A stretch of 64,000 bases of DNA from Megalopta genalis. Lineage: Eukaryota > Arthropoda > Insecta > Hymenoptera > Halictidae. How positions within the stretch are numbered: the stretch's first letter is position 1; each line of letters starts with the position of its first letter. Position numbers and translations under genes: made by a program. The stretch spans positions 62,001-126,000 of the forward strand of contig NW_027476508.1 in assembly GCF_051020955.1 (NCBI RefSeq). The letters are read 5' to 3'. The notes under the pieces were generated by a model. That model saw nothing but the letters and a program-made list of their open reading frames with translations, was not told the origin of the DNA and made no database searches. Positions 28,745-43,109 of this stretch are shown in pieces.

Positions 28745-29646
28745 TCAATGCGAAGTAGAAGGCTGATCATCAAATCCATGCGAAACAAATGGTTCAGCTT
28801 CAAATATTTGTGATATACATGATTTAGCTTCAACTGCATTGCGAAACAAACTAGTTAGTTTCAAATCCAAGCGAAACACATGATTCAGCTTCAAATCAAT
28901 GAGAAGTAGAAGGCTTAGCTTCAAATCCATGCGAAACGAATGATTGAGCTTCAACTGCTTGCGAATATAAGTGATATAACTTCAAATGCAGGTGAAACAA
29001 ACGAGTTAGCTTCAAATCAAAGCGAATCACATAATGCAGTTTCAAATCAATGCGAAGTAGGAAGTTTAGCTTCAAATCCAAGCGATAAACATGATTTAGT
29101 TCCATATCATTGCGAAGCAGAAGGCTTAGTTTCAAATCCATCCGAGACAAATAGTTTAGCTTCATATACTTGTTTTATACATGATTTTGCTTCAACTGCA
29201 TGCGAATCAAGCGAGTTAGCTTCAGATCCAAGAGAAACACATGATTTAACTTCAAATCAATGCGAAGTAGTAGGCTTAGCTTCAAAACAATGCGATACAA
29301 TTCGTTTGGATTCAGATACTTGTGATAAACATGATTTAACTTCGAATCAATGCGAAGTAGTAGGCTAAGCTTCAAATCAATGCGAAACAAATTGTTTAGC
29401 TACAAATACTTGTGATAAACATGATTTTGCTTCAACTGAATGCGAATCAAACGAGTTAGCTTCAAATCCAAGGGAAACACATGATTTAACATCAAATCAA
29501 TGCCAAGTAGAAGGCTTAGCTTCAAATCCATGCGAAACAAATGATTTACCATCAAATACCTGCGGTTTATATAAAATAGCTTCAAATGCAGGCGAAACAA
29601 ACGAGTAAGCTTCAAATCCATGCGAAACACATGATTTAGCTTCAAA
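28745..29646. repeat. 902-bp tandem unit S, copy 1
   Basis: This is repeated immediately at 29647-30548 with no difference I could see. It includes a 31-base A-type monomer (CTTGCGAATATAAGTGAT) and the unusual ACCTGCGGTTTATATAAAAT. In the second superblock the same unit occurs at 41004-41905 and 42208-43109. Confidence 0.88.
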
Positions 29647-30548
29647 TCAATGCGAAGTAGAAGGCTGATCATCAAATCCATGCGAAACAAATGGTTCAGC
29701 TTCAAATATTTGTGATATACATGATTTAGCTTCAACTGCATTGCGAAACAAACTAGTTAGTTTCAAATCCAAGCGAAACACATGATTCAGCTTCAAATCA
29801 ATGAGAAGTAGAAGGCTTAGCTTCAAATCCATGCGAAACGAATGATTGAGCTTCAACTGCTTGCGAATATAAGTGATATAACTTCAAATGCAGGTGAAAC
29901 AAACGAGTTAGCTTCAAATCAAAGCGAATCACATAATGCAGTTTCAAATCAATGCGAAGTAGGAAGTTTAGCTTCAAATCCAAGCGATAAACATGATTTA
30001 GTTCCATATCATTGCGAAGCAGAAGGCTTAGTTTCAAATCCATCCGAGACAAATAGTTTAGCTTCATATACTTGTTTTATACATGATTTTGCTTCAACTG
30101 CATGCGAATCAAGCGAGTTAGCTTCAGATCCAAGAGAAACACATGATTTAACTTCAAATCAATGCGAAGTAGTAGGCTTAGCTTCAAAACAATGCGATAC
30201 AATTCGTTTGGATTCAGATACTTGTGATAAACATGATTTAACTTCGAATCAATGCGAAGTAGTAGGCTAAGCTTCAAATCAATGCGAAACAAATTGTTTA
30301 GCTACAAATACTTGTGATAAACATGATTTTGCTTCAACTGAATGCGAATCAAACGAGTTAGCTTCAAATCCAAGGGAAACACATGATTTAACATCAAATC
30401 AATGCCAAGTAGAAGGCTTAGCTTCAAATCCATGCGAAACAAATGATTTACCATCAAATACCTGCGGTTTATATAAAATAGCTTCAAATGCAGGCGAAAC
30501 AAACGAGTAAGCTTCAAATCCATGCGAAACACATGATTTAGCTTCAAA
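29647..30548. repeat. 902-bp tandem unit S, copy 2
   Basis: This is the direct neighbour of 28745-29646 at an offset of 902 bp, and it appears identical by eye. The offset equals six 150-bp units plus two bases. The extra bases come from 31-base monomers. Confidence 0.88.
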
Positions 30549-33500
30549 TCAATGCGAAGTAGTAGGCTTAGCTTCAAATCAATGCGGAACAAATTGTTTA
30601 GTTACAAATTCTTGTGATAAACATGATTTAGCTTCAACTGCATGCGAATAAGGCTAGTTAGCTTCAAATCCCATGGAGACACATGATTTAACATCAAATC
30701 AATGCGAAGTAGAAGGCTTAACTTCAAACAAATGCGAAACAAGTGGTTTAGCTTCAAATACTTGTGATGAACACGATTTAGAGTCAACTGCATGCAAATC
30801 AAACGAGTTAGCTTCAAATCCAAGCGAGACAATTTATTTAGCTTCAAATCAATGCAATGTAGATGGTTTAGCTTCAAATCATTGAAAAACAAATGATTTA
30901 GCGTCAGATACTTGCGATATAAGTGATATAGCTTCAAATGCAGATGACATAAACGAGTTAGCTCCAAATCCATGCGAAACAAATGGTTTAGCTTCAAAGA
31001 CTTGTGATAAACATGATTTTGCTTCAACTGCATGCGAAACAAACGAGTTAGCTTCAAATCCTTGCGAAACTCATGATTTAGCTTTAAATGAATTCGACGT
31101 ATAAGGCTTAGCTTCAAATCAATGCGAAACAAATGGTTTAGATTAAAATACTTGTGATATACATGATTTTGCTTCTAATGCAGGCGAAACAAACGAGTTA
31201 GCTTCCAATCCAAGGGAAACACATAATTCAACTTCAAATCAATGCGAAGTGGAAGGCGTAGCTTCAAATCCATACGAAACAAATGATTGAGCTTCAAATA
31301 CTAGCGAAAGTAATTGACATAGCTTCGAATACAGGCGTAACAAACGAGATAGATTCAAATCCATGCGAAACACATGATTTAGATTCAAATCAATGCGAAG
31401 TAGAAGGCTGAACTACGAATCCATGCGAAACAAATGGTTTAGCTGCAAATACTTGTGACATACATGATTCAGCATCAACTGCATGCGAAACAAACGAGTT
31501 AGCTTCAAATCCATGCGAAACATATGATTTAGCTTCAAATCAATGCGAAGTAGAAGGTTTATCTTCAAGTCCATGCGAAACAAATCGTTTAGCTTCAAAT
31601 ACTTGTGATATACATGATTTAACTTCAACAGCATGTGATACAAACGAGTTAGCTTCAAATCCAAGCGAAAAACATGATTTAGCATCTAGTCAACGCGAAG
31701 TTGAAGGCTTAGCTTCGAATCCATGCGAAACAAATGGTTCAGCATCAAATACTTGTGATATACATGATTTAGCTTCAACAGCATGCGAAACAAACGAGTT
31801 AGCTGCAAATCCAAGCGAAAAACATGATTTAGCATCAGATCAACGCGAAGTAGAAGGCTTATCTTCGAATCCTTGAAAAACAAATGGTTTAGCTTCAAAT
31901 ACTTGGGATATACATGATTTAGATTCAACTGCATGCGAAACAAACGAGTTAGCTTCAAATCCTAGCGAATCACATGATTTAACTTCAAATAAGTGCGAAG
32001 TAGATGGCTTAGCATCAAATCCATGCGAAATAAACGAGATACCTTCAAATACTTGTGATATAAATGGAATAGCTTGAAATGCAGCGAAACAAACGAGTAT
32101 GCTTCAAGTCCAAGCGAAAAACATGATATAGTATCAAGTCAACGCGATGTTGAAGGCTTAGCTTCAAGTCTATGCGAAACGAATCATTTAGCTTCACAAA
32201 CTTGTGAATATTATTGATATAGCTTGAAATGCAGGCGAAACAAATGGGTTAGCTTCAAATCCAAGCGAAACAAATTATTTAGCTTCAAATCAATGCGAAG
32301 TAGAAGGCTTAGCAGCAAATCCATGCGAAATAAATGAGATACCTTCAAATACTTGTGATATAAATGGAATATCATGAAATGCAGCGAAACAAACGAGTAT
32401 GCTTCAAGTCCAAGCGAAAAACATGATAGAGCATCAAGTCAACGCGAAGTTGAAGGCTTAGCTTCAAATCCATGCGAAACGAATCATTTAGCTTCACATA
32501 CTTGTGAATATAAGTGATATAGCTTGAAATGCAGGCGAAACAAACGAGTTATCTTCAAATCCATGCGAAACACATGATTTAGGTCCAAATCAATGCGAGG
32601 TCGAAGGCTTAGCTTCAAATGCATGCAAATCAAATGGTTTAGCTTCAAATAATTGTGATGTACATGATTTAGCTTCAACTGCATGCGAAACAAACGAGAT
32701 TGCTTCAGATCCAAGCGAAACACTTGATTTAGCTACATATCAATGCGATGTAGATGGTTTAGCTTCAAATCCATGAGAAACAAATGAATTAGCTTCATAT
32801 ACTTGCGATATAAGTGATATAGCTTCAAATGCAGGCGAAACGAACGTGTTAGCTTCAAATCCATGCGAAACGCAAGATTTAGATTCAAATCAATGCGAAG
32901 TTGGAGGCTTATATTCAAATTAATGCGAAACAAATGGTTTAGCTTCAAATACTTGTGATGTACATGATTTACCTTCAACTGCATGCGAAATAAACGAGTT
33001 AGCTTCAAATCCAAGCGAAACACATGATTTAGCTTCAAATCAATACGAGGTAGATGGCTGATCTTCGAATCCATGCGAAAGAAATGGTTTAGATTTAAAT
33101 ACTTGTTTGATACATGATTTAGCTTCAACAGCATGCAAAACTAACGAGTTAGCTTCAAATCCATTCGAAACACATGATTTAGCTTCAAATCAATGCGAAG
33201 TAGAAGACTTATCCTCAAATCCATGCGAATCAAATGGTTGAGCTTCAAATACTTGGGATATACATGATTCAGCTTCAACTGCATGCGTAACAAACGAGTT
33301 AGCTCCAAATCTATGCGAAACACAAGATTTAGCTTCAAATTCATTCCAAACACATGGTTTCGCGTGAAATTCGTGCGAAACAAGTGGTTCAGCTTCAAAT
33401 ACTTATGATATACATGATTTAGCTTCAACAGCATGCAAAACTAACGAGTTAGCTTCAAATCCATGCGAAACACATGATTTAGCTTGAAATCAATGCGAAG

Positions 33501-35563
33501 TAGAAGGTTTAGCTTCAACAGCATGCAAAACTAACGAGTTAGCTTCAAATCCATGCGAAACACATGATTTAGCTTGAAATCAATGCGAAGTAGAAGGTTT
33601 ATCTTCAAATCCATTCGAAACACATGATTTAGATTAAAATGTAAGCGAATTAGATGGCTTAGCTTCAAATCCAAGCGAAACACATTATTTAACTTCAAAT
33701 CAATGCGATGTAGAAGGCTTACCTTCAAATCCATGCGAAACAAGTGGTTCAGCTTCAAATACTTGTGATGTGCATGATTTAGTTTCAAATGCATGCGAAA
33801 CAAACGAGTTAGCTTCAAATCCATGCGAAACACATGATTTTGCTTCTTATCAATGCGATGTATAAGGCTGATCTTCTTCGAATCCTTGCGAAACAAATGA
33901 TTTAGATTCAAATACTTGTGATATACATGGTTTAGCTTCAACAGCATGCAAAACTAACGAGTCTGCTTCAAATCCATGCGAAACACATGATTTAGCTTCA
34001 AATCAAAGCGAAGTATGAAGTTTAGCTTCAAATCCAAGCGATAGACATGGTTTAGCTCCAAATCATTGCGAAGCAGAAGGCTTAGTTTCAAATCCATCCG
34101 AGACGAATAGTTTAGCTTCATGTACTTGTTTTATACATGATTTAGCTTCAACAGCATATGAAACAAACGAGTTAGCTTCAAATTCAAGCGAATCACATGA
34201 TTTAGCTTCAAATCAATGCGAAGTAGAAGGCTGATCTTCAAATCCATGCGAAACAATTGGTTTAGCTTCAAATTCATCTGATATACATGATTTAGTTTCA
34301 ACAGAATGCGAAACACATGATTTAGCTTCAAATCAATACGAGGTAGATGGCTGATCTTCGAATCCATGCGAAACAAATGGTTTAGCTTCAAATACTTGTT
34401 TGATACATGATTTATCTTCAACAGCATGCAAAACTAACGAGTTAGCTTCAAATCCATGCGAAACACATGATTTAGCTTCAAATCAATGCGAAGTAGAAGG
34501 CTTATCTTCAAATCCATGCGAATCAAATGGTTTAGCTTCAAATAATTGTGATATACATGATTTCGCTTCAACTGCATTGCGAAACAAACTAGTTAGTTTC
34601 AAATCCAAGCGAAACACATGATTTCGCTTCAAATCAATGCGAAGTAGAAGGCTTATTTTGAAATCCATGTGAATCAAATGGTTTAGCTTCAAATACTTGT
34701 GATATACATGATTTAGCTTCAACAGCATGCAAAACTAACGAGTTAGCTTCAAATCCAAGCGAAACACATGATTTAGATTCAAATCAATGCGAAGTAGAAG
34801 GCTTAGTTTCAAATCCATGCGAATAAAATGCTTCAGATTCAAATACTTGTGATATACATGATTTAGCTTCAACAGCATGCAAAACTAACGAGTTAGCTTC
34901 AAATCCAAGCGAAACACATGATTTAGCTCCAAATCAATGCGAAGAAGGAGGCTTAGCTTCAAATCCATGGGAATCAAATGGTTTAGCTTCAAAGCCTTTG
35001 ATATACATGATTTAGCGTCAACTGCATTACGAAACAAACTAGCTAGTTTCAAATCCAAGCGAAACACATGATTTAGCTTCAAATCAATGCGAAGTAGAAG
35101 GCTTATTTTGAAATCCATGCGAATCAAATGGTTGAGATTCAAATACTTGGGATATACATGATTCAGCTTCAACTGCATGCGTAACAAACGAGTTAGCTCC
35201 AAATCTATGCGAAACACAAGATTTAGCTTCAAATTCATTTCAAACACATGTTTTAGCGTGATATTCGTGCGAAACAAATGGTTCAGCTTCAAACCCTTTT
35301 GATATACATGTTTTAGTTTCAACTGCATGTGAAACGAACGTGTTAGCTTCTAAAATAAGAAAAACACATGATTCAGTTTCAAATAAAAGCGAAGTAGATG
35401 GCATAGCATCAAATCCATGCGTATCAAGTTCTTTAGCTTCAAATACTTATGATATACAAGATTTAGCTTCAACTGCTTGAGAAGCAAACAAGTTAACTTC
35501 AAATCCATTCAAAACACATGATTTAGCTTCAAATCTATGCGAAACTCATGATTTAGCATCAAA

Positions 35564-38057
35564 TCAATGCGAAGTAGAAGGCTTACTTCGAAATCCATGC
35601 GAATCAAATGGTTTTGCTTCAAATAATTGTGTTATACATGATTTCGCTTCAACTGCATTGCGAAACAAACTAGTTAGTTTCAAATCCAAGCGAAACACAT
35701 GATTTAGCTTCAAATCAATGCGAAGTAGAAGGCTGATCATCAAATCCATGCTAAACAAGTGGTTCAGCTTCAAATACTTGTGACGTGCATGATTTAGCTT
35801 CAAATGCAAGCGAAACGAACGAGTTAGTTTCAAATCCAAGCGAGACACATGACTTAGTTTCAACTCAATGCGAAGTAGAAGGCTTAGCTTCCAATCCGTG
35901 CGAATCAAATTGTTTAGCTTCAGATTCTTGCGATATACATGAGTTAGATTCAACAGCATGCGAAACAAACGAGTTAACTTCAACTCCATGCGCAATACAT
36001 GATTTAGCTTCAAATCAATGCGAAGTAGAAGGCTTATCTTCGAATTCCATGCGAAACAAATGGTGTAGCTTCAAATACCTGTGATATACATGATTTTACA
36101 TCAAATGCAGGCGAAGAAAACGAGTTAGCTTCAAATACATGCGTAATACATGATTTAGCATCAAATTCATTCGAAAAACGTGGTTTAGCTTAATATTCTT
36201 TGCCAAACAAATGGTTTAGCTTCAAATACTTGTTTGATACATGATTTATCTTCAATTGCATGCGAAACAAACGAGTTAGCTTGAAATCCAAGCGAAACAC
36301 ATGATTTAGCTTCAAATCAATGCGAAGTAGAAGGCTTATTTTGAAATCCATGCGAATCAAATGGTTTAGCTTCAAATAATTGTTATATATATGATTTAGC
36401 TTCAACTGCATTGCGAAACAAACTAGTTGGTCTCAAATCCAAGCGAAACACATGATGTAGCTTCAAATCAATGCGAAGTAGAAGGCTTATTTTGAAATCC
36501 ATGTGAATCAAATGGTTTAGCTTCAAATACTTGTGATGTGCATGATTTAGTTACAATTGCAAGCGAAACGAACGAGTTAGCTTCAAATCCAAGCGAAGCA
36601 CATGATTTAGCTTCAAATCAATGCGGAGTAGGAAGTTTAGCTTCAAATCCAAGCGAAAGACATGATTTAGCTCCAAATAAATGCGAAGTAGAAGGCTTAG
36701 CTTCAAATCCATGCGAAAAATATGATTTAACTTCAAATCAATGCGGAGTAGGAAGTTTAGCTTCAAATCCAAGCGAAAGACATGATTTAGCTCCAAATAA
36801 ATGCGAAGTAGAAGGCTTAGCTTCAAATCCATGCGAAAAATATGATTTAACTTCAAATCAATGCGAAGTAAAAGGCTGATCTTCGAATCCACGCGAAACA
36901 AATGGATTAGCTTCAAAAACTTGTGATATACATGATTTAGCTTCAACAGAATGGGAAACAAACGTGTTAGCTTCAAATGCATGCGAAACACATGATTTAG
37001 CTTCAAATCAATTCGAAGTAGAAGGGTTATCTTCGAATCCATGCGAAACAAATGGTTTAGCTTCAAACAACTGTGATATACATGATTTAGCTTCAACAGC
37101 ATGCAAAACTAACGAGTTAGCTTCAAATTCATGCGAAACACATGATTTAGCTTCAAATCAATGCGAAGTAGAAGGCTTAGCTTCAAATCCATGCGAATCA
37201 AATGGTTTAGCTTCAAATACTTGTTTTAAACATGATTTAGCTTCAACTGCATGCGAAACAAACGAGTTAGCTTCAAATCCAAGCGAAAAACATGAGTTAG
37301 CATTAAGTCAACACGAAGTTGAAGGCTTAGCTTCAAATCCATGCGAAACAAATGGTTTAGCTTCAAATCCAAGCGAAACACATGATTTAGCTTCAAATCA
37401 ATGCGAAGTAGAAGGATTACTTTGAAATCCATGCGAATCAACTGGTTTAGCTTCAAATAACTGTGATATACATGATTTAGCTTCAACTGCATTGCGAAAC
37501 AAACTAGTTAGTTGCAAATCCAAGCGAAACACATGATCTAGCTTCAAATTAATGCGAAGTAGAAGGCTTACCTTCAAATCCATGCGAAACAAGTGGTTCA
37601 GCTTCAAATCAATGCAAAGTAGAAGGCTTATTTTGAAATCCATGCGAATCAAATGGTTTAGCTTCAAATACTTGGGATATACATGATTCAGCTTCAACTG
37701 CATGCGTAACAAACGAGTTAGCTTCAAATCTATGCGAAACACATGATTTAGCCTCAAATTCATTCCAAACACATGGTTTAGCCTGATATTCGTGCGAAAC
37801 ATATGGTTCAGCTTCAAATACTTGTGATGTACATGATTTAGCTTCAACTGCATGTGAAACTAACGTGTTAGCTTCAAATTCAAGAGAAACACATGTTTCA
37901 GTTTCAAATAAAAGCGAAGTAGATGGCATAGCATCAAATCCATGCGAATCAAATGGTTTAGCTTCAAATACTTGTGATATAGATGATTTAGCTTCAACTG
38001 CATGCGATACGAACGATTAGCTTCAAATCCATGCGAAACATATGATTTAACTTCAAA
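35564..38057. repeat. 2.49-kb tandem unit R, copy 3
   Basis: This unit of 2,494 bp is followed directly by 38058-40401. Near 36,481-36,540 it looks like a hybrid: a short stretch resembles 21,940-21,995, while its flanks follow the R unit. That suggests conversion or recombination between units. Confidence 0.83.
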
Positions 38058-40401
38058 TCAATGCGAAGTAGAAGGCTTACTTTGAAATCCATGCGAATCA
38101 AATGGTTTTGCTTCAAATAATTGTGATATACATGATTTCGCTTCAACTGCATTGCGAAACAAACTAGTTAGTTTCAAATCCAAGCGAAACACATGATTTA
38201 GCTTCAAATCAATGCGAAGTAGAAGGCTGATCATCAAATCCATGCTAAACAAGTGGTTCAGCTTCAAATACTTGTGACGTGCATGATTTAGCTTCAAATG
38301 CAAGCGAAACGAACGAGTTAGTTTCAAATCCAAGCGAAACACATGACTTAGTTTCAACTCAATGCGAAGTAGAAGGCTTAGCTTCCAATCCGTGCGAATC
38401 AAATTGTTTAGCTTCAGATTCTTGCGATATACATGAGTTAGATTCAACAGCATGCGAAACAAACGAGTTAACTTCAACTCCATGCGCAATACATGATTTA
38501 GCTTCAAATCAATGCGAAGTAGAAGGCTTATCTTCGAATTCCATGCGAAACAAATGGTGTAGCTTCAAATACCTGTGATATACATGATTTTACATCAAAT
38601 GCAGGCGAAGAAAACGAGTTAGCTTCAAATACATGCGTAATACATGATTTAGCATCAAATTCATTCGAAAAACGTGGTTTAGCTTAATATTCTTTGCCAA
38701 ACAAATGGTTTAGCTTCAAATACTTGTTTGATACATGATTTATCTTCAATTGCATGCGAAACAAACGAGTTAGCTTGAAATCCAAGCGAAACACATGATT
38801 TAGCTTCAAATCAATGCGAAGTAGAAGGCTTATTTTGAAATCCATGCGAATCAAATGGTTTAGCTTCAAATAATTGTTATATATATGATTTAGCTTCAAC
38901 TGCATTGCGAAACAAACTAGTTGGTCTCAAATCCAAGCGAAACACATGATGTAGCTTCAAATCAATGCGAAGTAGAAGGCTTATCTTCAAATGCATGCGA
39001 AACAAGTGGTTCAGCTTCAAATACTTGTGATGTGCATGATTTAGTTACAATTGCAAGCGAAACGAACGAGTTAGCTTCAAATCCAAGCGAAGCACATGAT
39101 TTAGCTTCAAATCAATGCGGAGTAGGAAGTTTAGCTTCAAATCCAAGCGAAAGACATGATTTAGCTCCAAATAAATGCGAAGTAGAAGGCTTAGCTTCAA
39201 ATCCATGCGAAAAATATGATTTAACTTCAAATCAATGCGGAGTAGGAAGTTTAGCTTCAAATCCAAGCGAAAGACATGATTTAGCTCCAAATAAATGCGA
39301 AGTAGAAGGCTTAGCTTCAAATCCATGCGAAAAATATGATTTAACTTCAAATCAATGCGAAGTAAAAGGCTGATCTTCGAATCCACGCGAAACAAATGGA
39401 TTAGCTTCAAAAACTTGTGATATACATGATTTAGCTTCAACAGAATGGGAAACAAACGTGTTAGCTTCAAATGCATGCGAAACACATGATTTAGCTTCAA
39501 ATCAATTCGAAGTAGAAGGGTTATCTTCGAATCCATGCGAAACAAATGGTTTAGCTTCAAACAACTGTGATATACATGATTTAGCTTCAACAGCATGCAA
39601 AACTAACGAGTTAGCTTCAAATTCATGCGAAACACATGATTTAGCTTCAAATCAATGCGAAGTAGAAGGCTTAGCTTCAAATCCATGCGAAACAAATGGT
39701 TTAGCTTCAAATCCAAGCGAAACACATGATTTAGCTTCAAATCAATGCGAAGTAGAAGGATTACTTTGAAATCCATGCGAATCAACTGGTTTAGCTTCAA
39801 ATAACTGTGATATACATGATTTAGCTTCAACTGCATTGCGAAACAAACTAGTTAGTTGCAAATCCAAGCGAAACACATGATCTAGCTTCAAATTAATGCG
39901 AAGTAGAAGGCTTACCTTCAAATCCATGCGAAACAAGTGGTTCAGCTTCAAATCAATGCAAAGTAGAAGGCTTATTTTGAAATCCATGCGAATCAAATGG
40001 TTTAGCTTCAAATACTTGGGATATACATGATTCAGCTTCAACTGCATGCGTAACAAACGAGTTAGCTTCAAATCTATGCGAAACACATGATTTAGCCTCA
40101 AATTCATTCCAAACACATGGTTTAGCCTGATATTCGTGCGAAACATATGGTTCAGCTTCAAATACTTTTGATGTACATGATTTAGCTTCAACTGCATGTG
40201 AAACTAACGTGTTAGCTTCAAATTCAAGAGAAACACATGTTTCAGTTTCAAATAAAAGCGAAGTAGATGGCATAGCATCAAATCCATGCGAATCAAATGG
40301 TTTAGCTTCAAATACTTGTGATATAGATGATTTAGCTTCAACTGCATGCGATACGAACGATTAGCTTCAAATCCATGCGAAACATATGATTTAACTTCAA
40401 A
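38058..40401. repeat. 2.34-kb tandem unit R, copy 4, lacking one 150-bp unit
   Basis: This unit is 2,344 bp long, exactly 150 bp shorter than its neighbour. The missing stretch corresponds to one A-E set (for example 37,189-37,338 in copy 3) and leaves flanking monomers perfectly in phase at about 39,690. It is a clean record of gain or loss of one higher-order unit. Confidence 0.87.
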
Positions 40402-41003
40402 TCAATGCGAAGTAGAAGGCTTACTTTGAAATCCATGCGAATCAAATGGTTTTGCTTCAAATAATTGTGATATACATGATTTCGCTTCAACTGCATTGCG
40501 AAACAAACTAGTTAGTTTCAAATCCAAGCGAAACACATGATTTAGCTTCAAATCAATGCGAAGTAGAAGGCTGATCATCAAATCCATGCTAAACAAGTGG
40601 TTCAGCTTCAAATACTTGTGATATACATGATTTAGCTTCAACTGCATGTGAAACGAACGTGTTAGCTTCAAATTCAAGAGAAACACATCATTCAGTTTCA
40701 AATAAAAGCGAAGTAGATGGCATATCATCAAATCCATGCGTATCAAATGGTTTAGCTTCAAATACTTGTGATATACATGATTTAGCTTCAATTGCATGCG
40801 AAACAAACGAGTTAGCTTGAAATCCAAGCGAAACACATGATTTAGCTTGAAATCAATGCGAAGTAGAAGGCTTACTTTGAAATCCATGCGAATCAAATGG
40901 TTTTGCTTCAAATAATTGTGATATACATAATTTCGCTTCAACAGCATTGCGAAACAAACTAGTTAGTTTCAAATCCAAGCGAAACACATGATTTAGCTTC
41001 AAA

Positions 41004-41905
41004 TCAATGCGAAGTAGAAGGCTGATCATCAAATCCATGCGAAACAAATGGTTCAGCTTCAAATATTTGTGATATACATGATTTAGCTTCAACTGCATTG
41101 CGAAACAAACTAGTTAGTTTCAAATCCAAGCGAAACACATGATTCAGCTTCAAATCAATGAGAAGTAGAAGGCTTAGCTTCAAATCCATGCGAAACGAAT
41201 GATTGAGCTTCAACTGCTTGCGAATATAAGTGATATAACTTCAAATGCAGGTGAAACAAACGAGTTAGCTTCAAATCAAAGCGAATCACATAATGCAGTT
41301 TCAAATCAATGCGAAGTAGGAAGTTTAGCTTCAAATCCAAGCGATAAACATGATTTAGTTCCATATCATTGCGAAGCAGAAGGCTTAGTTTCAAATCCAT
41401 CCGAGACAAATAGTTTAGCTTCATATACTTGTTTTATACATGATTTTGCTTCAACTGCATGCGAATCAAGCGAGTTAGCTTCAGATCCAAGAGAAACACA
41501 TGATTTAACTTCAAATCAATGCGAAGTAGTAGGCTTAGCTTCAAAACAATGCGATACAATTCGTTTGGATTCAGATACTTGTGATAAACATGATTTAACT
41601 TCGAATCAATGCGAAGTAGTAGGCTAAGCTTCAAATCAATGCGAAACAAATTGTTTAGCTACAAATACTTGTGATAAACATGATTTTGCTTCAACTGAAT
41701 GCGAATCAAACGAGTTAGCTTCAAATCCAAGGGAAACACATGATTTAACATCAAATCAATGCCAAGTAGAAGGCTTAGCTTCAAATCCATGCGAAACAAA
41801 TGATTTACCATCAAATACCTGCGGTTTATATAAAATAGCTTCAAATGCAGGCGAAACAAACGAGTAAGCTTCAAATCCATGCGAAACACATGATTTAGCT
41901 TCAAA
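41004..41905. repeat. 902-bp tandem unit S, copy 3
   Basis: This is equivalent to 28745-29646 at an offset of 12,259 bp and appears identical. It is followed by a 302-bp partial unit and then another full unit. Confidence 0.87.
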
Positions 41906-42207
41906 TCAATGCGAAGTAGAAGGCTGATCATCAAATCCATGCGAAACAAATGGTTCAGCTTCAAATATTTGTGATATACATGATTTAGCTTCAACTGCAT
42001 TGCGAAACAAACTAGTTAGTTTCAAATCCAAGCGAAACACATGATTCAGCTTCAAATCAATGAGAAGTAGAAGGCTTAGCTTCAAATCCATGCGAAACGA
42101 ATGATTGAGCTTCAACTGCTTGCGAATATAAGTGATATAACTTCAAATGCAGGTGAAACAAACGAGTTAGCTTCAAATCAAAGCGAATCACATAATGCAG
42201 TTTCAAA
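41906..42207. repeat. 302-bp truncated S unit
   Basis: The first ~300 bases of unit S (including the 31-base A-type monomer) are followed by a jump back to the unit start at 42,208. This partial copy is absent from the first superblock. Near 42,190-42,220 the sequence changes from the AGGAAGTTTAGC continuation to AGAAGGCTGATC, which marks the breakpoint within a D monomer. Confidence 0.85.
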
Positions 42208-43109
42208 TCAATGCGAAGTAGAAGGCTGATCATCAAATCCATGCGAAACAAATGGTTCAGCTTCAAATATTTGTGATATACATGATTTAGCTTCAACTGC
42301 ATTGCGAAACAAACTAGTTAGTTTCAAATCCAAGCGAAACACATGATTCAGCTTCAAATCAATGAGAAGTAGAAGGCTTAGCTTCAAATCCATGCGAAAC
42401 GAATGATTGAGCTTCAACTGCTTGCGAATATAAGTGATATAACTTCAAATGCAGGTGAAACAAACGAGTTAGCTTCAAATCAAAGCGAATCACATAATGC
42501 AGTTTCAAATCAATGCGAAGTAGGAAGTTTAGCTTCAAATCCAAGCGATAAACATGATTTAGTTCCATATCATTGCGAAGCAGAAGGCTTAGTTTCAAAT
42601 CCATCCGAGACAAATAGTTTAGCTTCATATACTTGTTTTATACATGATTTTGCTTCAACTGCATGCGAATCAAGCGAGTTAGCTTCAGATCCAAGAGAAA
42701 CACATGATTTAACTTCAAATCAATGCGAAGTAGTAGGCTTAGCTTCAAAACAATGCGATACAATTCGTTTGGATTCAGATACTTGTGATAAACATGATTT
42801 AACTTCGAATCAATGCGAAGTAGTAGGCTAAGCTTCAAATCAATGCGAAACAAATTGTTTAGCTACAAATACTTGTGATAAACATGATTTTGCTTCAACT
42901 GAATGCGAATCAAACGAGTTAGCTTCAAATCCAAGGGAAACACATGATTTAACATCAAATCAATGCCAAGTAGAAGGCTTAGCTTCAAATCCATGCGAAA
43001 CAAATGATTTACCATCAAATACCTGCGGTTTATATAAAATAGCCTCAAATGCAGGCGAAACAAACGAGTAAGCTTCAAATCCATGCGAAACACATGATTT
43101 AGCTTCAAA
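42208..43109. repeat. 902-bp tandem unit S, copy 4
   Basis: This is equivalent to 29647-30548 at an offset of 12,561 bp, with a rare substitution (for example ATAGCCTC versus ATAGCTTC near 43,041). Confidence 0.86.

Larger units (their letters stand above)
17027..31393. repeat. 14.36-kb superblock, copy 1
   Basis: The sequence from 17,027 onward recurs from 31,384 onward at an initial offset of 14,357 bp. The offset stays at 14,357-14,360 for about 4 kb, then changes where internal tandem units differ in number. The two copies abut, so this is a tandem duplication of a unit containing roughly 480 monomers. Differences include a substituted patch near 19,130-19,250 versus 33,480-33,610 that looks like local conversion. 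Three copies of the internal marker GACGTGCATGATTTAGC lie near 21,242, 23,375 and 25,867. Confidence 0.88.
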
